Notes: generated by a model not told the origin, from the sequence alone. A stretch of 64,000 bases of DNA from DATHBD01 sp035296325 (GCA_035296325.1 DATHBD010000031.1:62001-126000); one strand, 5' to 3'. Counted from the first letter of the stretch, positions 44,726-53,937 are shown. Numbers and translations: made by a program.

Positions 44726-47343
44726 ACTCGAGGCGGCATCTGACCCTTGTGGCCGGAGCCTCAGCGGTACTGGCGGCAATGCCGCTCGCCACGGTCTTCG
44801 AGCAGTGGACCTGGCTGGTGTACGCGATTCTGCTGGTGGGCGCGTTGTGCGGCGTTGCCGTACTGGTTCGCAGCACGCGTTCACCGTTCTGGATGCCGAC
44901 GGTGGCGATGGGCGCCGTGTACATCCTGATCATGACGTGGCTCTTCCCCAGCGGCAAAGAGTTCGCTGCCGTCATCCCCGACCTCGACACCGCGCGGCAC
45001 TTCAACGCGCTGCTGCTCACCGCGAGCGAGGAGATGCGGACATACGGGGTGCCGGTGGAGGACCGGCCCGGCTTCCTGTTCCTCGCCACGCTGGGCGTTG
45101 GCCTCGTCGCCATCCTCGTCGACGTGTGCACGGTTGTGGCGCGGCGCCCGGCGCTGGCCGGCCTACCGATGCTGGCGATCTACTCGGTGCCCGTCGCGGT
45201 GCACAAGGACAGCATCAGCATCTGGCCGTTCGTGCTCGGCGCGGCCGGCTTCCTGTGGCTGCTCGTCAGCGACAACGTCGACCGGGTACGTCGGTTCGGC
45301 CGTCGCTTCACCGGAGACGGACGCGACATCGACGTCTGGGAGCCATCCCCGTTGGCTGCCGCGGGGCAGCGCCTCGGTCTGATCGGCATCACGCTGGCGG
45401 TGCTGCTTCCACTCGCCGTGCCGGGCATGACCGGCGGCCTGCTCACCCGCATGGGTGGTGGCGCCGGCACCGGCTCGGGTCCCGGGAACGGCGTCGGCGC
45501 CGGGGTCGGCCTGCAGGCGATGCTCGAGGGAGAGCTGAGGCGGGACAAGCCGATCGCCATGGTCAAGGTCACCACGGACGATCCCAACCCGTACTACCTC
45601 CGTTTCGCCACCGCCGATCAACTCGATCCGAACGGCTTCACCGTCCGCAACGCGCCGCGGGGGCGGGCCACCAGTCAGGGTCTGCCTGAGCCCCAGGTCG
45701 GGCAGGGCGGTGTGGTGCAACGCCACCGGGCCAGCGTGGACATCGTCAACTTCAACACGAAGTTCCTGCCGGTGTACCTGCAGCCGGCAAAAATAGACAG
45801 CCTCGACGACACGTGGGAGTGGGACCCGCAGCAGTCGGTGGTCTTCTCCAACAGCGACCACAGCCAGAAGAAGAAGTACGCCTTCGAGTACGGCCGGGTG
45901 GAGTACTCCCCGGAGGTGCTCGGGCGCTCGAAGCCGCTAGCACCGAACGACCCCACGCAGCGCCGATTCACCCAGACGCCCCGGGTCGCCGCGGTGGACG
46001 AACTGGTCCGCAACCTGACCGCCGGCAAGACGACGCCGTACGACCGGGTCCGGGCCGTCTTCGACCACTTCTCTCCGGCCAACGGGTTCACCTACAGCCT
46101 GACCACCGAGCCGGGCAACACGGGCAGCGCGCTGGCGGACTTCCTGCAGAACAAGAAGGGGTACTGCGTGCAGTACGCCGCGGCCCTGGCCTGGATGGTC
46201 AGGGTGGCGGGCGTACCGGCCCGGGTGGCCTTCGGTTTCACCCGGGGCAGTGCGCCGGCGGGCGGCACCACCACGGCCACGCTCACCAACTTCAACCTGC
46301 ACTCGTGGACCGAGGTGTACCTCGACGGGTTCGGGTGGCTGCCGTTCGACGCGACGCCGGCCACGAACGTGCTCGGGTCGGTCAGTCCCCTGTACGCGCC
46401 CAACCCGAGCCGTCCCAGCGACGCGCAGCCCTCGGCGGCGGATGACACGCAGGCGCCCAATACGCCGGACTCGGCGGCCAGTGCGGCACCGCTCGGTCCC
46501 GAGCGGGGCGACACCGGAGTCGACTCCGCAGCCGGTCCGGTCACTCCGCTGCCCGAGCGGTGGCCCATCTGGACCGTCCTCGGGGTGCTCGGCACTCTGC
46601 TCCTGCTCGCCGTGCCGGCTGCCCGTCGGATGGCGGTACGACGTCGTCGGCTCCGGTTCAGCCCGGTCGCGGTGGGTGCCCCCTCCCGCCAAGACGGCGC
46701 TTCAGCCACCGGCTCCTCAGATGGCGCGCCGCCCGGTGCAGTGCCGCCCGGTGCAGTGCCGCCCGGATCGGCGCGGCCTCTGGTCGTGGTGCCGGACGAC
46801 GCGAGCCAGCTGGCAGCGCGCATGCACGCGCACGCCGTCTGGGACGAACTGCTCGACACGATGACCGACTACCGGGTGCCGGTCGACGAGGCCGAGACGC
46901 CACGCGCCACGGCCGAACGCCTCGTCCGCCAGGCCCACCTCGACAAGCCGAGCCCCGACCCGGCACGCCCCGACCAGGCACGCCCCGACCCGGCACGCCC
47001 CGACCCGGCACGCCCTGACCAGGCGGGTGTCGCGAGTCTGCCGGCGTCCGGAGTGCGTCTGCTCGGCCGCGCCGAGGAGCGGGCACGCTACTCCCGCACC
47101 GCGCACCCTGAGGGAGATCTGGGGCAGGCGCTGACCGCGATCCGCGCCGCCCTGGCGGGTCGGGCGTCAAGGCGTACCCGGTTGCGGGCCGTCCTGCTAC
47201 CGCCGTCGGTCGTTGCGAGCTGGCGGCTTGCCGTGCTTGGCGGTTCGTCCGCGCTGTTCAACGGCGTTGCCCGGCGCGCGGACAGCGTCACCAGGCTGCT
47301 CAGCGTCCGGCGGCTGATGGCCGGTCGGACCGGCCGCGCGTAG
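44722..47343 (+). CDS. TgpA-like membrane transglutaminase (DUF3488/transglutaminase core/DUF4129)
   Basis: The 873-residue product starts at GTG (VNSRRHLTLVAGASAVLAAM), overlapping the DUF58 stop. Six or so N-terminal transmembrane helices are followed by an external transglutaminase-like domain with Cys482 (KKGYCVQYAAALAWMV), His527 (FNLHSWTEVYLDGFGW) and Asp543 (LPFDATPATN). One more helix comes near residue 620 (TVLGVLGTLLLLAVPAARRM), then a cytosolic tail with a PDPAR/PDQAR array. This is the third member of the MoxR-DUF58-TgpA triad, probably acting on cell-surface proteins; the substrate is unknown. A very strong hairpin follows. Confidence 0.93.
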   Translation: MNSRRHLTLVAGASAVLAAMPLATVFEQWTWLVYAILLVGALCGVAVLVRSTRSPFWMPTVAMGAVYILIMTWLFPSGKEFAAVIPDLDTARHFNALLLTASEEMRTYGVPVEDRPGFLFLATLGVGLVAILVDVCTVVARRPALAGLPMLAIYSVPVAVHKDSISIWPFVLGAAGFLWLLVSDNVDRVRRFGRRFTGDGRDIDVWEPSPLAAAGQRLGLIGITLAVLLPLAVPGMTGGLLTRMGGGAGTGSGPGNGVGAGVGLQAMLEGELRRDKPIAMVKVTTDDPNPYYLRFATADQLDPNGFTVRNAPRGRATSQGLPEPQVGQGGVVQRHRASVDIVNFNTKFLPVYLQPAKIDSLDDTWEWDPQQSVVFSNSDHSQKKKYAFEYGRVEYSPEVLGRSKPLAPNDPTQRRFTQTPRVAAVDELVRNLTAGKTTPYDRVRAVFDHFSPANGFTYSLTTEPGNTGSALADFLQNKKGYCVQYAAALAWMVRVAGVPARVAFGFTRGSAPAGGTTTATLTNFNLHSWTEVYLDGFGWLPFDATPATNVLGSVSPLYAPNPSRPSDAQPSAADDTQAPNTPDSAASAAPLGPERGDTGVDSAAGPVTPLPERWPIWTVLGVLGTLLLLAVPAARRMAVRRRRLRFSPVAVGAPSRQDGASATGSSDGAPPGAVPPGAVPPGSARPLVVVPDDASQLAARMHAHAVWDELLDTMTDYRVPVDEAETPRATAERLVRQAHLDKPSPDPARPDQARPDPARPDPARPDQAGVASLPASGVRLLGRAEERARYSRTAHPEGDLGQALTAIRAALAGRASRRTRLRAVLLPPSVVASWRLAVLGGSSALFNGVARRADSVTRLLSVRRLMAGRTGRA
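46956..47024 (+). repeat. 15-bp in-frame array in the TgpA cytosolic tail (4.6 copies)
   Basis: CGACC(C/A)GGCACGCCC units start at 46956, 46971, 46986 and 47001, with a partial fifth. They are translated as PDPAR/PDQAR. Confidence 0.92.
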
Positions 47344-47367
47344 CCAGCTCTCACCGGCAGTCAACGC

Positions 47368-47415
47368 AGAACTGGAGGGCCGGTCGACCACTTGGTCGAC
47401 CGGCCCTCCAGTTCT
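47368..47415. terminator. Very strong bidirectional hairpin terminator (23-bp perfect stem)
   Basis: Arms 47368-47390 and 47393-47415 are perfectly complementary around a 2-nt centre; the inner part reads GGTCGACCA-CT-TGGTCGACC. It lies 25 nt after the transglutaminase stop and between convergent genes (DUF3040 ends at 47501). Downstream, TTCCCTGAG recurs three times (about 47434-47480) without an evident function. Confidence 0.85.
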
Positions 47416-47500
47416 TGCGGCTCTGCGTTGGTTCCCTGAGATGTTCCGTAGATGATTCCCTGAGGGCGGTTCCCTGAGGTTGAGGTGCTGGCACTACAAG

Positions 47501-47884
47501 CTAGGCGTCGCCTTCGGGACGGTGCCTCCACCGCTCCTCGAGCCGGTCGACGATCGACATGCGTCGGCCACGGGTGCGGCGGCTTGTAGTGCCGCCGACG
47601 ACACGGAGGTCATTGTTCTGACCTCGCCGGTACGACTGCACGCCGAACGCCAGGGCTCCCAGCATCAGCACGAACCCGCCGACACCCAGCAGCGGGGACT
47701 TGTTTCCAGCGCCGAAGACAAGCAGCACCATGCCAGCGACGATGAGCACTGCAGCGGCGATGATCCGACGCTTGGCATGGAACCGCGGGTCGGTGGCGCG
47801 CACCGCCGAGGCAAACTTGGGGTCCTCGGCAAGCGACCGCTCGATCTGCTCGAACAGTCGCTGCTCGTGCTCCGAGAGCGGCAC
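47501..47884 (-). CDS. DUF3040 membrane protein
   Basis: The 127-residue product starts at GTG (MPLSEHEQRLFEQIERSLAE), the signature DUF3040 opening, followed by DPKFASAVRATDPRFHAKRR. Two transmembrane helices (about residues 42-60 and 66-83) and a basic tail follow. GGGGAGG lies 7 nt upstream. These are small actinobacterial proteins of unknown function, frequently near mraZ/ftsZ or dinB loci. It is convergent with the transglutaminase gene. Confidence 0.92.
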   Translation of the reverse strand: MPLSEHEQRLFEQIERSLAEDPKFASAVRATDPRFHAKRRIIAAAVLIVAGMVLLVFGAGNKSPLLGVGGFVLMLGALAFGVQSYRRGQNNDLRVVGGTTSRRTRGRRMSIVDRLEERWRHRPEGDA

Positions 47885-48039
47885 GGCACTCCTCCCCGCT
47901 GATCGAGGGTCGATCCCAGGTGGATCGATAGACCGTCGCAGCCGGCCGGCTGCTTACTGGCAAGTTTACGAGGGGCTCAGCCGGTCGGAAAGCGGGACGA
48001 TGGTCCAGCCGAGCTGTTTTTCGTCGGTTTCGGATCGGA

Positions 48040-49338
48040 TCATCTCGGCTGATCAGGTGACACACCCCCCGAAGGTGGTCGCGCGCCGTTGCCATCGGCG
48101 CGGAAACCACCCGCTCGGAGGAGACTCGCCGGGCGGACCGCGCCCTCGCCGAAGCGCTCGACGGCGAGATCAGCAGCACGCTCGGCATCGCGCCAGCCAT
48201 GCTCGCGCTCCCCGATCGTAAGCTGCTGAGGCGCTCCGCCGGCACGTACGAAGCCTTCGATCCGAACGCCGACCAGCCGAATCCGCTCGGTCGGTCCAAG
48301 CGCCTCGAAGAGTTCCCACACGATCTGGAAGATTTCCCGGGTCACGTCCGTCGGGCACGGCAGTGTCCGGGAGCGGGACACCGTCCGAAAGTCCGCCATC
48401 CGCACCTTCAGCGAGATCGTCCGACCCGCCTGCCCGGCCAGCCGCAACCGACCGGCGGCCTTGGTCGCGAGCGCCAGCAGGGTGCGCCGGATCATCACCC
48501 GATCGGAGACGTCCACGTCGAAGGTCGTCTCGGCGCCGATGGACTTCTCGACCGAGTGCGGCGTCACCCGGCGGGGGTCGCGGCCACTGGCCAGCTCGTG
48601 CAGGTGATGGGCTGCCGCGTCACCGAGCGCGGCCCGGAGCATTCCGAGGGGCGCCGCAGCCAGATCACGTACGGTGACGAGCCCGAGGCGGGCCAGGGTC
48701 TCGGCGGTGCGCTCCCCCACGCCCCAGACCGCGGAGACGGGCAGGGGATGGAGGTACTCCAGCGTCCTAGCAGCCGGGATCACCACCAGACCATCGGGCT
48801 TCGCTCGGGTCGAGCCCAGCTTGGCCAGGAATTTCGTCGGCGCCACGCCGACCGAGCAGGTCAGCCGCTGCTCCTCCGCGACCCGGAGCCGGATCCGGGC
48901 GGCGATCTCAGCCGGACGGCCGATCAGCCGGGCGGCACCCGCCACGTCGAGGAACGCCTCATCCAGGGAGAGCGGCTCCACCAGCGGCGTCATGTCACGA
49001 AAAACCGCCATTACGGCCCGGGACGCCTCGGCATACGCCGGGAAGTCCGGCGGCAGGAACACCGCGCCCGGGCAGAGTCGTGCGGCCACAGCGCCCGGCA
49101 TCGCGCTGCGGACTCCGTACACCCGGGCCTCGTAACTGGCGGCCGCGACCACCCCACGCGGTCCCGCGCCGCCCACCACCACGGGCCGACCGCGGAGCTC
49201 CGGGCGGCGGCGCACCTCCACAGAGGCGTAGAAGGCGTCCATGTCGACGTGCAGAATCGGGCAGCCAGAGTCGTCGGCACCGGGCCCGAACCCGGCGCCG
49301 GACCGCCCATCCCGCGGTACCGCCTGACTGCGCCCCAC
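48040..49338 (-). CDS. dinB: DNA polymerase IV (DinB)
   Basis: The 432-residue Y-family polymerase has the catalytic motifs ILHVDMDAFYASVEVRRRPE (about residues 28-46) and VEPLSLDEAFLDVAGAARL (about 118-136). The fingers/thumb include CSVGVAPTKFLAKLGSTRAK and a HhH motif (VWGVGERTAETLARLGLVTV). The little-finger domain contains the SIGAETTFDVDV region. It is intact and catalytic, unlike ImuB at 59809-61431. GTG 49338 has GGAG about 10 nt upstream. Its promoter carries a damage-type element. Confidence 0.96.
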   Translation of the reverse strand: MGRSQAVPRDGRSGAGFGPGADDSGCPILHVDMDAFYASVEVRRRPELRGRPVVVGGAGPRGVVAAASYEARVYGVRSAMPGAVAARLCPGAVFLPPDFPAYAEASRAVMAVFRDMTPLVEPLSLDEAFLDVAGAARLIGRPAEIAARIRLRVAEEQRLTCSVGVAPTKFLAKLGSTRAKPDGLVVIPAARTLEYLHPLPVSAVWGVGERTAETLARLGLVTVRDLAAAPLGMLRAALGDAAAHHLHELASGRDPRRVTPHSVEKSIGAETTFDVDVSDRVMIRRTLLALATKAAGRLRLAGQAGRTISLKVRMADFRTVSRSRTLPCPTDVTREIFQIVWELFEALGPTERIRLVGVRIEGFVRAGGAPQQLTIGEREHGWRDAERAADLAVERFGEGAVRPASLLRAGGFRADGNGARPPSGGVSPDQPR

Positions 49339-49405
49339 CTGTTACCGCTCCATCTGAGCAAGTCTCGCCTTCGAACGCTCCGCCCCGGGTACGCCCACGT
49401 GCCGC

Positions 49406-49428
49406 AGGCTAGCGTCTTCCTCCGACAG
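49406..49428 (-). promoter_or_regulatory. dinB promoter with PafBC-like element
   Basis: CTGTCGGAG (49428-49420), 8 nt, and TAGCCT (49411-49406). This matches 7 of 9 positions of the TTGTCRGTG-N8-TANNNT pattern of PafBC-dependent damage promoters, with exact spacing. No LexA-type palindrome is nearby. The element overlaps the 3' end of the phosphodiesterase gene and gives a leader of about 60 nt. Confidence 0.5.
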
Positions 49429-50620
49429 ATTTCGCGACTAGGAGCGGAACCTGCATTTCCAACCCCGTGTACGAGCCGTGAAAGCCCACCATGGTGGCCA
49501 CCGAATCGGGCTCGGTGGCGGTGGCCAGCACCGCCCAGCGTCCCCGGCAGGCGACCACCACGTCCCCGATCCGCGCCAGATGCCGCTCCGGCACCGGCCC
49601 GAACCAGCCGGCCGCGATCGCGTCCTCCCTGGTCAGTACGTCCACGCGGCCGCGCAGCACTTCCCGCCACGCCGCCATGACATCCTCGCGGGCGCCTGGG
49701 ACGGTGTGCAGGTAACGCATCCGCGCCTCGCCCGCGACCAGAGCCACGCCGGCCCGCAGCCGGGCATCCGTGTCGAGGTCGGTCCGGGCATCTGCCGGCA
49801 CGTTGAGCTGCCCGTGATCGGCCGTCACGACCAGCGCCGCGTCCGGTGGCAGCCCGTCGATGAGGAGGGTGAGCAGGCGGTCGAGTTCACCGGCGGCGCC
49901 AAGCCACGGCGGCGAACCGACACCATGGACATGCCCGGTGTGGTCGATGTCGGGGTGGTACCCGTAGACCAGCCGCGCACCGCCGGAGGACTCGCCCGGA
50001 GACCCGCCATGCAGGGCCGCCAGCATGCCGTCGGCGAGTTGGTCGATGGTGTCGGCGCCCCGGTACGCCGCACCCCGGTACGCCGCAACGGTGAGACCGG
50101 TGCCCTCGAACGCGGACCGGCTCACCACGACCGACGACACTCCCGCAGCGCGGGCGCGCTCGAACGACGTCGGCCAGGGCTGCCAGCGCGCTGGATCTGG
50201 ATCATCCCGCCACTTGATGTGGGTGAGCACCCGGCCGGTGCCGGGCACGGCGACGTTGAAGCCGAGGATTCCGTGTGCGCCGGGCGGGGCGCCCACCCCG
50301 ATGGTCGCGAGGCTTGTCGGCGTGGTCGACGGGAGTCCGCAGGTGACGGCGCTCGCCGCGCCGAGTCGGCCGGCGGCCAGGTCCGCCAGGGTCGGCGCGT
50401 ACAGGGCGGCCGTTGCGAGCTGGTGCCAGCCGAGCCCATCCACCAGCAGGACAGCCACCCGGCGAACATCGGCCAGCGGCCCCTCGGCGAGACCGAGTGC
50501 GTCGGGCTCCCCCGGAACGCCGAGTGCCGCGAGGCAGCTCGGCAACAGGTCGGCGAGGCTCGCCTCGCCATACCGGGGCATGACCGGGTCGAGCAGGTCC
50601 GAATCGCTGGTGCCGGGCAC
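49409..50620 (-). CDS. Type I phosphodiesterase/nucleotide pyrophosphatase family protein
   Basis: The product of about 403 residues is an alkaline-phosphatase-superfamily hydrolase. Metal and catalytic motifs are VAVLLVDGLGWHQL, the Thr nucleophile region GLPSTTPTSLATIG, YGYHPDIDHTGHVHGVGSPP and VVTADHGQLNVPADA. It hydrolyses phosphodiester or nucleotide-pyrophosphate bonds; the substrate is unknown. GTG 50620 is chosen because it begins 1 bp after the methyltransferase stop (TAGCGTG); ATG 50650 would overlap that gene by 29 bp. It has no signal peptide. Confidence 0.88.
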   Translation of the reverse strand: MPGTSDSDLLDPVMPRYGEASLADLLPSCLAALGVPGEPDALGLAEGPLADVRRVAVLLVDGLGWHQLATAALYAPTLADLAAGRLGAASAVTCGLPSTTPTSLATIGVGAPPGAHGILGFNVAVPGTGRVLTHIKWRDDPDPARWQPWPTSFERARAAGVSSVVVSRSAFEGTGLTVAAYRGAAYRGADTIDQLADGMLAALHGGSPGESSGGARLVYGYHPDIDHTGHVHGVGSPPWLGAAGELDRLLTLLIDGLPPDAALVVTADHGQLNVPADARTDLDTDARLRAGVALVAGEARMRYLHTVPGAREDVMAAWREVLRGRVDVLTREDAIAAGWFGPVPERHLARIGDVVVACRGRWAVLATATEPDSVATMVGFHGSYTGLEMQVPLLVAKSVGGRR

Positions 50621-50621
50621 G

Positions 50622-51506
50622 CTACGGCACAGTCCGGTCGGTCGGCGCATGGCCGGATGACGGTCGGCCGGATGACGGTCCGCCGGATGACGATTGGCCG
50701 GGCTGGCCGGCGGCAGGCTGGCCGGCGGCAGGCTGGCCGGCGGCGGGCTTGCGGGCCAGGAGGTGCAGCTGGGTGGCGATGTCCCGGTACGGCGGCAGCG
50801 CGGCCGCGAGCAGTTCCAACTCCAGCAGCGTCGCGTGCTCGCTCTCCGCCACCCCGCCGGGCACCAGGTCCGACATCGCCCGCACGCCGTGCACCTGCTC
50901 GACGCGCAAGCCGGTACCGGTGAGCAGTGCCGTTGCCTCGCTCACGTCGTACCGTCGCAGCACCCGGTCGTGCGGGCCGCCACCGCCCGACGGCTCCGCG
51001 AGCAGCGCGAGGGCCGCGTCGATGTGACCCCCAACGGCCCGCGCGAGGACCGCACCGGCCCGCCCGGCGACGAGCACGCTCACCGCACCGCCGGGGCGCA
51101 GGCTCTCCGCCAGCGCAACCGCCACGCGCGGCGGGTCGTCAACGACTTCGAGCACGCTGTGGCACAGCACCAGGTCGGCTTCGCCTGCCCCGATCAGAGC
51201 GGTGAGGCCGTCGGCGTCGCCCTGCACCGCGGTGATCCGGTCCGCGACCCCGGCCTCCAGCGCGCGCCGGGTCAGCGCAGCCAGCGCGTCCGGACTCGCG
51301 TCCACCACGGTGACCCGATGGCCGGCGTGCGCCAGTGGCACGGCGAATCCGCCGGTGCCGCCGCCGACATCCACCACGGCCAGCGGCCGACCCGACCTGG
51401 CCAGCTCGGAACGCAGCACGGCCCACACCACCGCGGTCCGCGGCGTCTGCTGCGGTCCAGGGTCAGTCGGCCCAGCTTTGGTCTGCCCCCGTTTGAGGTG
51501 CTCCAC
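50622..51506 (-). CDS. Class I SAM-dependent methyltransferase
   Basis: The 294-residue product starts at GTG (VEHLKRGQTKAGPTDPGPQQ). The SAM-binding motif is VVDVGGGTGGFAVPLAHAGH, then VTVVDASPDALAAL, AVQGDADGLTALI and DLVLCHSVLEVVDDP. The C-terminal tail has an AAGQP array. Small-molecule or tRNA/lipid substrates cannot be distinguished. TAGGCT 8 nt before the GTG, with no Shine-Dalgarno, suggests a leaderless message. Confidence 0.9.
   Translation of the reverse strand: MEHLKRGQTKAGPTDPGPQQTPRTAVVWAVLRSELARSGRPLAVVDVGGGTGGFAVPLAHAGHRVTVVDASPDALAALTRRALEAGVADRITAVQGDADGLTALIGAGEADLVLCHSVLEVVDDPPRVAVALAESLRPGGAVSVLVAGRAGAVLARAVGGHIDAALALLAEPSGGGGPHDRVLRRYDVSEATALLTGTGLRVEQVHGVRAMSDLVPGGVAESEHATLLELELLAAALPPYRDIATQLHLLARKPAAGQPAAGQPAAGQPGQSSSGGPSSGRPSSGHAPTDRTVP
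50702..50746 (-). repeat. 15-bp in-frame array at the 3' end of the methyltransferase gene (3 copies)
   Basis: GCTGGCCGGCGGCAG at 50702, 50717 and 50732; translated as AAGQP. Immediately downstream, GCCGGATGACGGT-type units also recur. Confidence 0.9.
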
Positions 51507-51514
51507 GATCGCAG

Positions 51515-51558
51515 AGCCTAGTGCCCCAGGCGCGGGTGCCACGACCGGTCGGTAGCGT
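51515..51558. promoter_or_regulatory. Divergent promoters of the methyltransferase and aldo/keto reductase genes
   Basis: The minus-strand -10 TAGGCT is at 51520-51515, 8 nt from GTG 51506 (leaderless). The plus-strand -10 TAGCGT is at 51553-51558, giving a leader of about 25 nt with GGGGAGGG before ATG 51588. Confidence 0.5.
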
Positions 51559-51587
51559 TGACTCCTGAGAACTCTGGGGAGGGTGCA

Positions 51588-52568
51588 ATGGAGTACGTCC
51601 GGTTGGGCGCCACAGGGCTGAAGGTGTCGCGGATCTGCCTCGGCATGATGACCTACGGAGATGCCGCGTGGCGGAAGTGGACCCTGGACGAGGCGGCGGC
51701 CGAGCCGATCGTGCGGCGGGCTGTCGAAGGTGGCATCACCTTCTTCGACACCGCCGACATGTATTCGCTCGGCGCAAGCGAGGAGGTCACCGGTCGGCTG
51801 CTGGCGAAGCTCTTTCCGCACCGGGACGACTACGTACTGGCCACCAAGGTTTTCAGCCGGATGGGCGAGGGCCCGAACGACGCCGGCCTGTCGCGCAAGC
51901 ACATCATGGCTGGGATCGACGCGTCGCTGCGCCGGCTCGGCACCGACTACGTCGACCTGTACCAGATTCACCGCTACGACCCGGAGACGCCGATCGAGGA
52001 GACCATGGAGGCCCTGCACGACATCGTGCGCGCGGGCAAGGCGCGGTACATCGGCGCCTCCAGCATGTGGGCGTGGCAGTTCGCGAAGGCGCAGTACACC
52101 GCGGACGCACACGGCTGGACGCGATTCGTGGCGATGCAGAACCACTACAACCTGGTGTACCGCGAGGAGGAGCGCGAGATGATCCCGCTCTGCCTCGACC
52201 AGGGCGTCGGCGTGATCCCGTGGAGCCCTCTCGCCCGCGGCGTACTCGCCGGCAATCGCACCCGCTCCGGCGAGCGACGTACGGTGCGCGCCGGCAACGA
52301 CGCCTACGCCGATCAGCTCTACTCAGAGAGCGACTTCGAGGTCGTGGAGGCGGTGACGGCGGTGGCTGACGAGCGCGGGCTTCCGCCGGCGCAGATCGCG
52401 CTGGCGTGGTTGCTGGCGCAGCCAGCCGTCACCGCGCCGATCGTCGGCGCGAGCAAACCGCATCATCTCGATGACGCCCTCGCCGCCGTGCAGGTCGGGT
52501 TGAGCGAGGACGAGATCGACCGGCTGGAGAAGCCGTACCGGCCACACCCCATCCTCGGCCACTCCTGA
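51588..52568 (+). CDS. Aldo/keto reductase
   Basis: The 326-residue product starts MEYVRLGATGLKVSRICLGM. The catalytic tetrad Asp/Tyr/Lys/His lies in FFDTADMYSLGASEEV, VLATKVFSRMGEGP and LYQIHRYDPETPIEETMEAL. NADPH-binding segments are IPWSPLARGVLAGN and PIVGASKPHHLDDAL. It resembles the aryl-alcohol/YghZ-like branch. The physiological substrate is unknown. Its TGA is part of the first unit of a 14-bp repeat array. Confidence 0.96.
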   Translation: MEYVRLGATGLKVSRICLGMMTYGDAAWRKWTLDEAAAEPIVRRAVEGGITFFDTADMYSLGASEEVTGRLLAKLFPHRDDYVLATKVFSRMGEGPNDAGLSRKHIMAGIDASLRRLGTDYVDLYQIHRYDPETPIEETMEALHDIVRAGKARYIGASSMWAWQFAKAQYTADAHGWTRFVAMQNHYNLVYREEEREMIPLCLDQGVGVIPWSPLARGVLAGNRTRSGERRTVRAGNDAYADQLYSESDFEVVEAVTAVADERGLPPAQIALAWLLAQPAVTAPIVGASKPHHLDDALAAVQVGLSEDEIDRLEKPYRPHPILGHS

Positions 52569-52636
52569 CCCCGCGATCCAGACCCCGCGATCCAGACCCC
52601 GCGATCCGGGGCCCGCGATCCGGGGCCCGCGATCCG
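52567..52636. repeat. 14-bp tandem array (5 copies) starting at a stop codon
   Basis: GACCCCGCGATCCA-type units start at 52567, 52581, 52595, 52609 and 52623. The first unit overlaps the aldo/keto reductase TGA (52566-52568). The unit is not divisible by three. It lies between convergent genes. Confidence 0.92.
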
Positions 52637-52674
52637 GCGCGACGCACCCGATCCGGCACGACGCACCGAGTCGC

Positions 52675-53622
52675 TCAGTCCGTGACGACGACCTCGGATC
52701 CGGCACCGATCTGGCTGAGCAGCATCTCCTGCGCAGCCTTCGGGAGCCGGATGCAGCCGTTGGAGATGCTCTTGCCGAACACATCGCTCCGGTACCACGC
52801 GTGGATGCCGATGTGCGCGCCCTTGAGGCCGGTCGCGACCTTGCTCGGGTCGTCCGGCAGGTTCCCCAGGGCGAGCACGTCCACACCGGCGTACCCCTCG
52901 CCGGCGGCGCGGGACCGACCGAGGACGAAGGTGCGGCCCAGCGGGGTCGGTGTACGCCGCGAACCGAGCGCCACGGTCCAGGTCTGGTAGGGCGCGCCAT
53001 CGCGGTACCAGACGAGCTGGTGGGTCCCGCGTCGCACCACCAGCTGGTCACGTAGCGCAACGGTGGCCCAGCCCTGTGTCGTGATCCAGGCGATGGCGCG
53101 ATTGGCGGACGGCAGGAGGACGGCGACCCAGCCTGCCTGCCGGGCAACGATGGGCATGATCAGGGGGACGCCGCTGATTGTCGGTGCCAGGTAGGCGCGC
53201 GGCTTGCCACCGGGGGCGTCGTAGGCAACGATCTTCTCGATCGGCTGTGCCGCTTCGGTGAGTGGAACGGTGGAGAGCGGCTCTGGATCGGGCGGAAAAC
53301 CCGCGGGAGCAGCGCTGTATCCGATAACCGGCAGACCCACGGGGGCGGCCTGCGGCGGCGGAGCCGGAGCAGCCGGCGGTGGACCGGCAGTCGGCGGCGT
53401 CTGGGCCGGCGCTTCCGGCGCTTCCGGCGCTGGCTGGGCTTCCTGGGCTGGCTGGGCTTCCGGCGCCTGCTGGACCTCCTGCGCAACCGGGGTGAGCGGG
53501 CGCGCACGCTGCTGGTTGGCGCAGCCGGCGACGCCGGTGAGGGCAATCACCGCGGCGGCAGAGGCGAGCGTCGCCCGCCGAACGGTGGACCGGGCAACGC
53601 TGTGGCGGGTCACCTGTCTCAC
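52675..53622 (-). CDS. Lipoprotein L,D-transpeptidase (YkuD domain)
   Basis: The 315-residue product starts at GTG (MRQVTRHSVARSTVRRATLA). The signal peptide ends in the lipobox LTGVAGC (Cys34), followed by a Pro/Ala/Gln-rich linker with APEAQPAQEAQPAPEAPEAP. The catalytic YkuD domain has IGIHAWYRSDVFG and the nucleophile Cys in SISNGCIRLPKAA. It forms 3-3 cross-links in peptidoglycan or attaches proteins to it. It is exported and membrane-anchored via LspA-processed lipidation. GGAG lies 8 nt upstream. Confidence 0.95.
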   Translation of the reverse strand: MRQVTRHSVARSTVRRATLASAAAVIALTGVAGCANQQRARPLTPVAQEVQQAPEAQPAQEAQPAPEAPEAPAQTPPTAGPPPAAPAPPPQAAPVGLPVIGYSAAPAGFPPDPEPLSTVPLTEAAQPIEKIVAYDAPGGKPRAYLAPTISGVPLIMPIVARQAGWVAVLLPSANRAIAWITTQGWATVALRDQLVVRRGTHQLVWYRDGAPYQTWTVALGSRRTPTPLGRTFVLGRSRAAGEGYAGVDVLALGNLPDDPSKVATGLKGAHIGIHAWYRSDVFGKSISNGCIRLPKAAQEMLLSQIGAGSEVVVTD

Positions 53623-53937
53623 GCTAGACGCTCCGGCAATGCATTCGTGTCCCCCAGCGAGGTGTGCTGCGCACCTTCATCGAATGACTTTTGCCACATC
53701 ATCCGGTCCCGTAGTCTCTGTGCCCAGCGGTTCCAGCCCTGAGCGGTTCCGGCCCTGCGTGACGCCGGCCCTGCGTGACGCCGGCCCTGCGCGCTCCAGC
53801 CCCGCTTGATTTCCGGCTCGCGCCACCTGCCGACGATACCGGATCGACACCAACCACAGCGTCGACCCAGGATCGGACCGCTGGCGTGCCGGGTTACGGT
53901 AGCCGGTGACTGCCGGTTCCAGGGCGCGGGAGGACCG
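53623..53937. other. 315-bp gap with a 16-bp tandem repeat
   Basis: No convincing gene; the open frames lack protein character. GGCCCTGCGTGACGCC repeats at 53751 and 53767, with a partial third at 53783 (period 16). Promoters for the flanking divergent genes must lie here, but no clear -10/-35 pair was assigned. Confidence 0.5.

Noticed and set aside
47480..47902. 140-codon plus-strand frame after the big terminator
   Set aside because: Opposite to the well-supported DUF3040 gene; antisense shadow.
52567..52636. Possible CRISPR array (regularly repeated 14-bp units)
   Set aside because: Units are contiguous with no spacers. The same holds for the other tandem arrays, and no cas genes are present.
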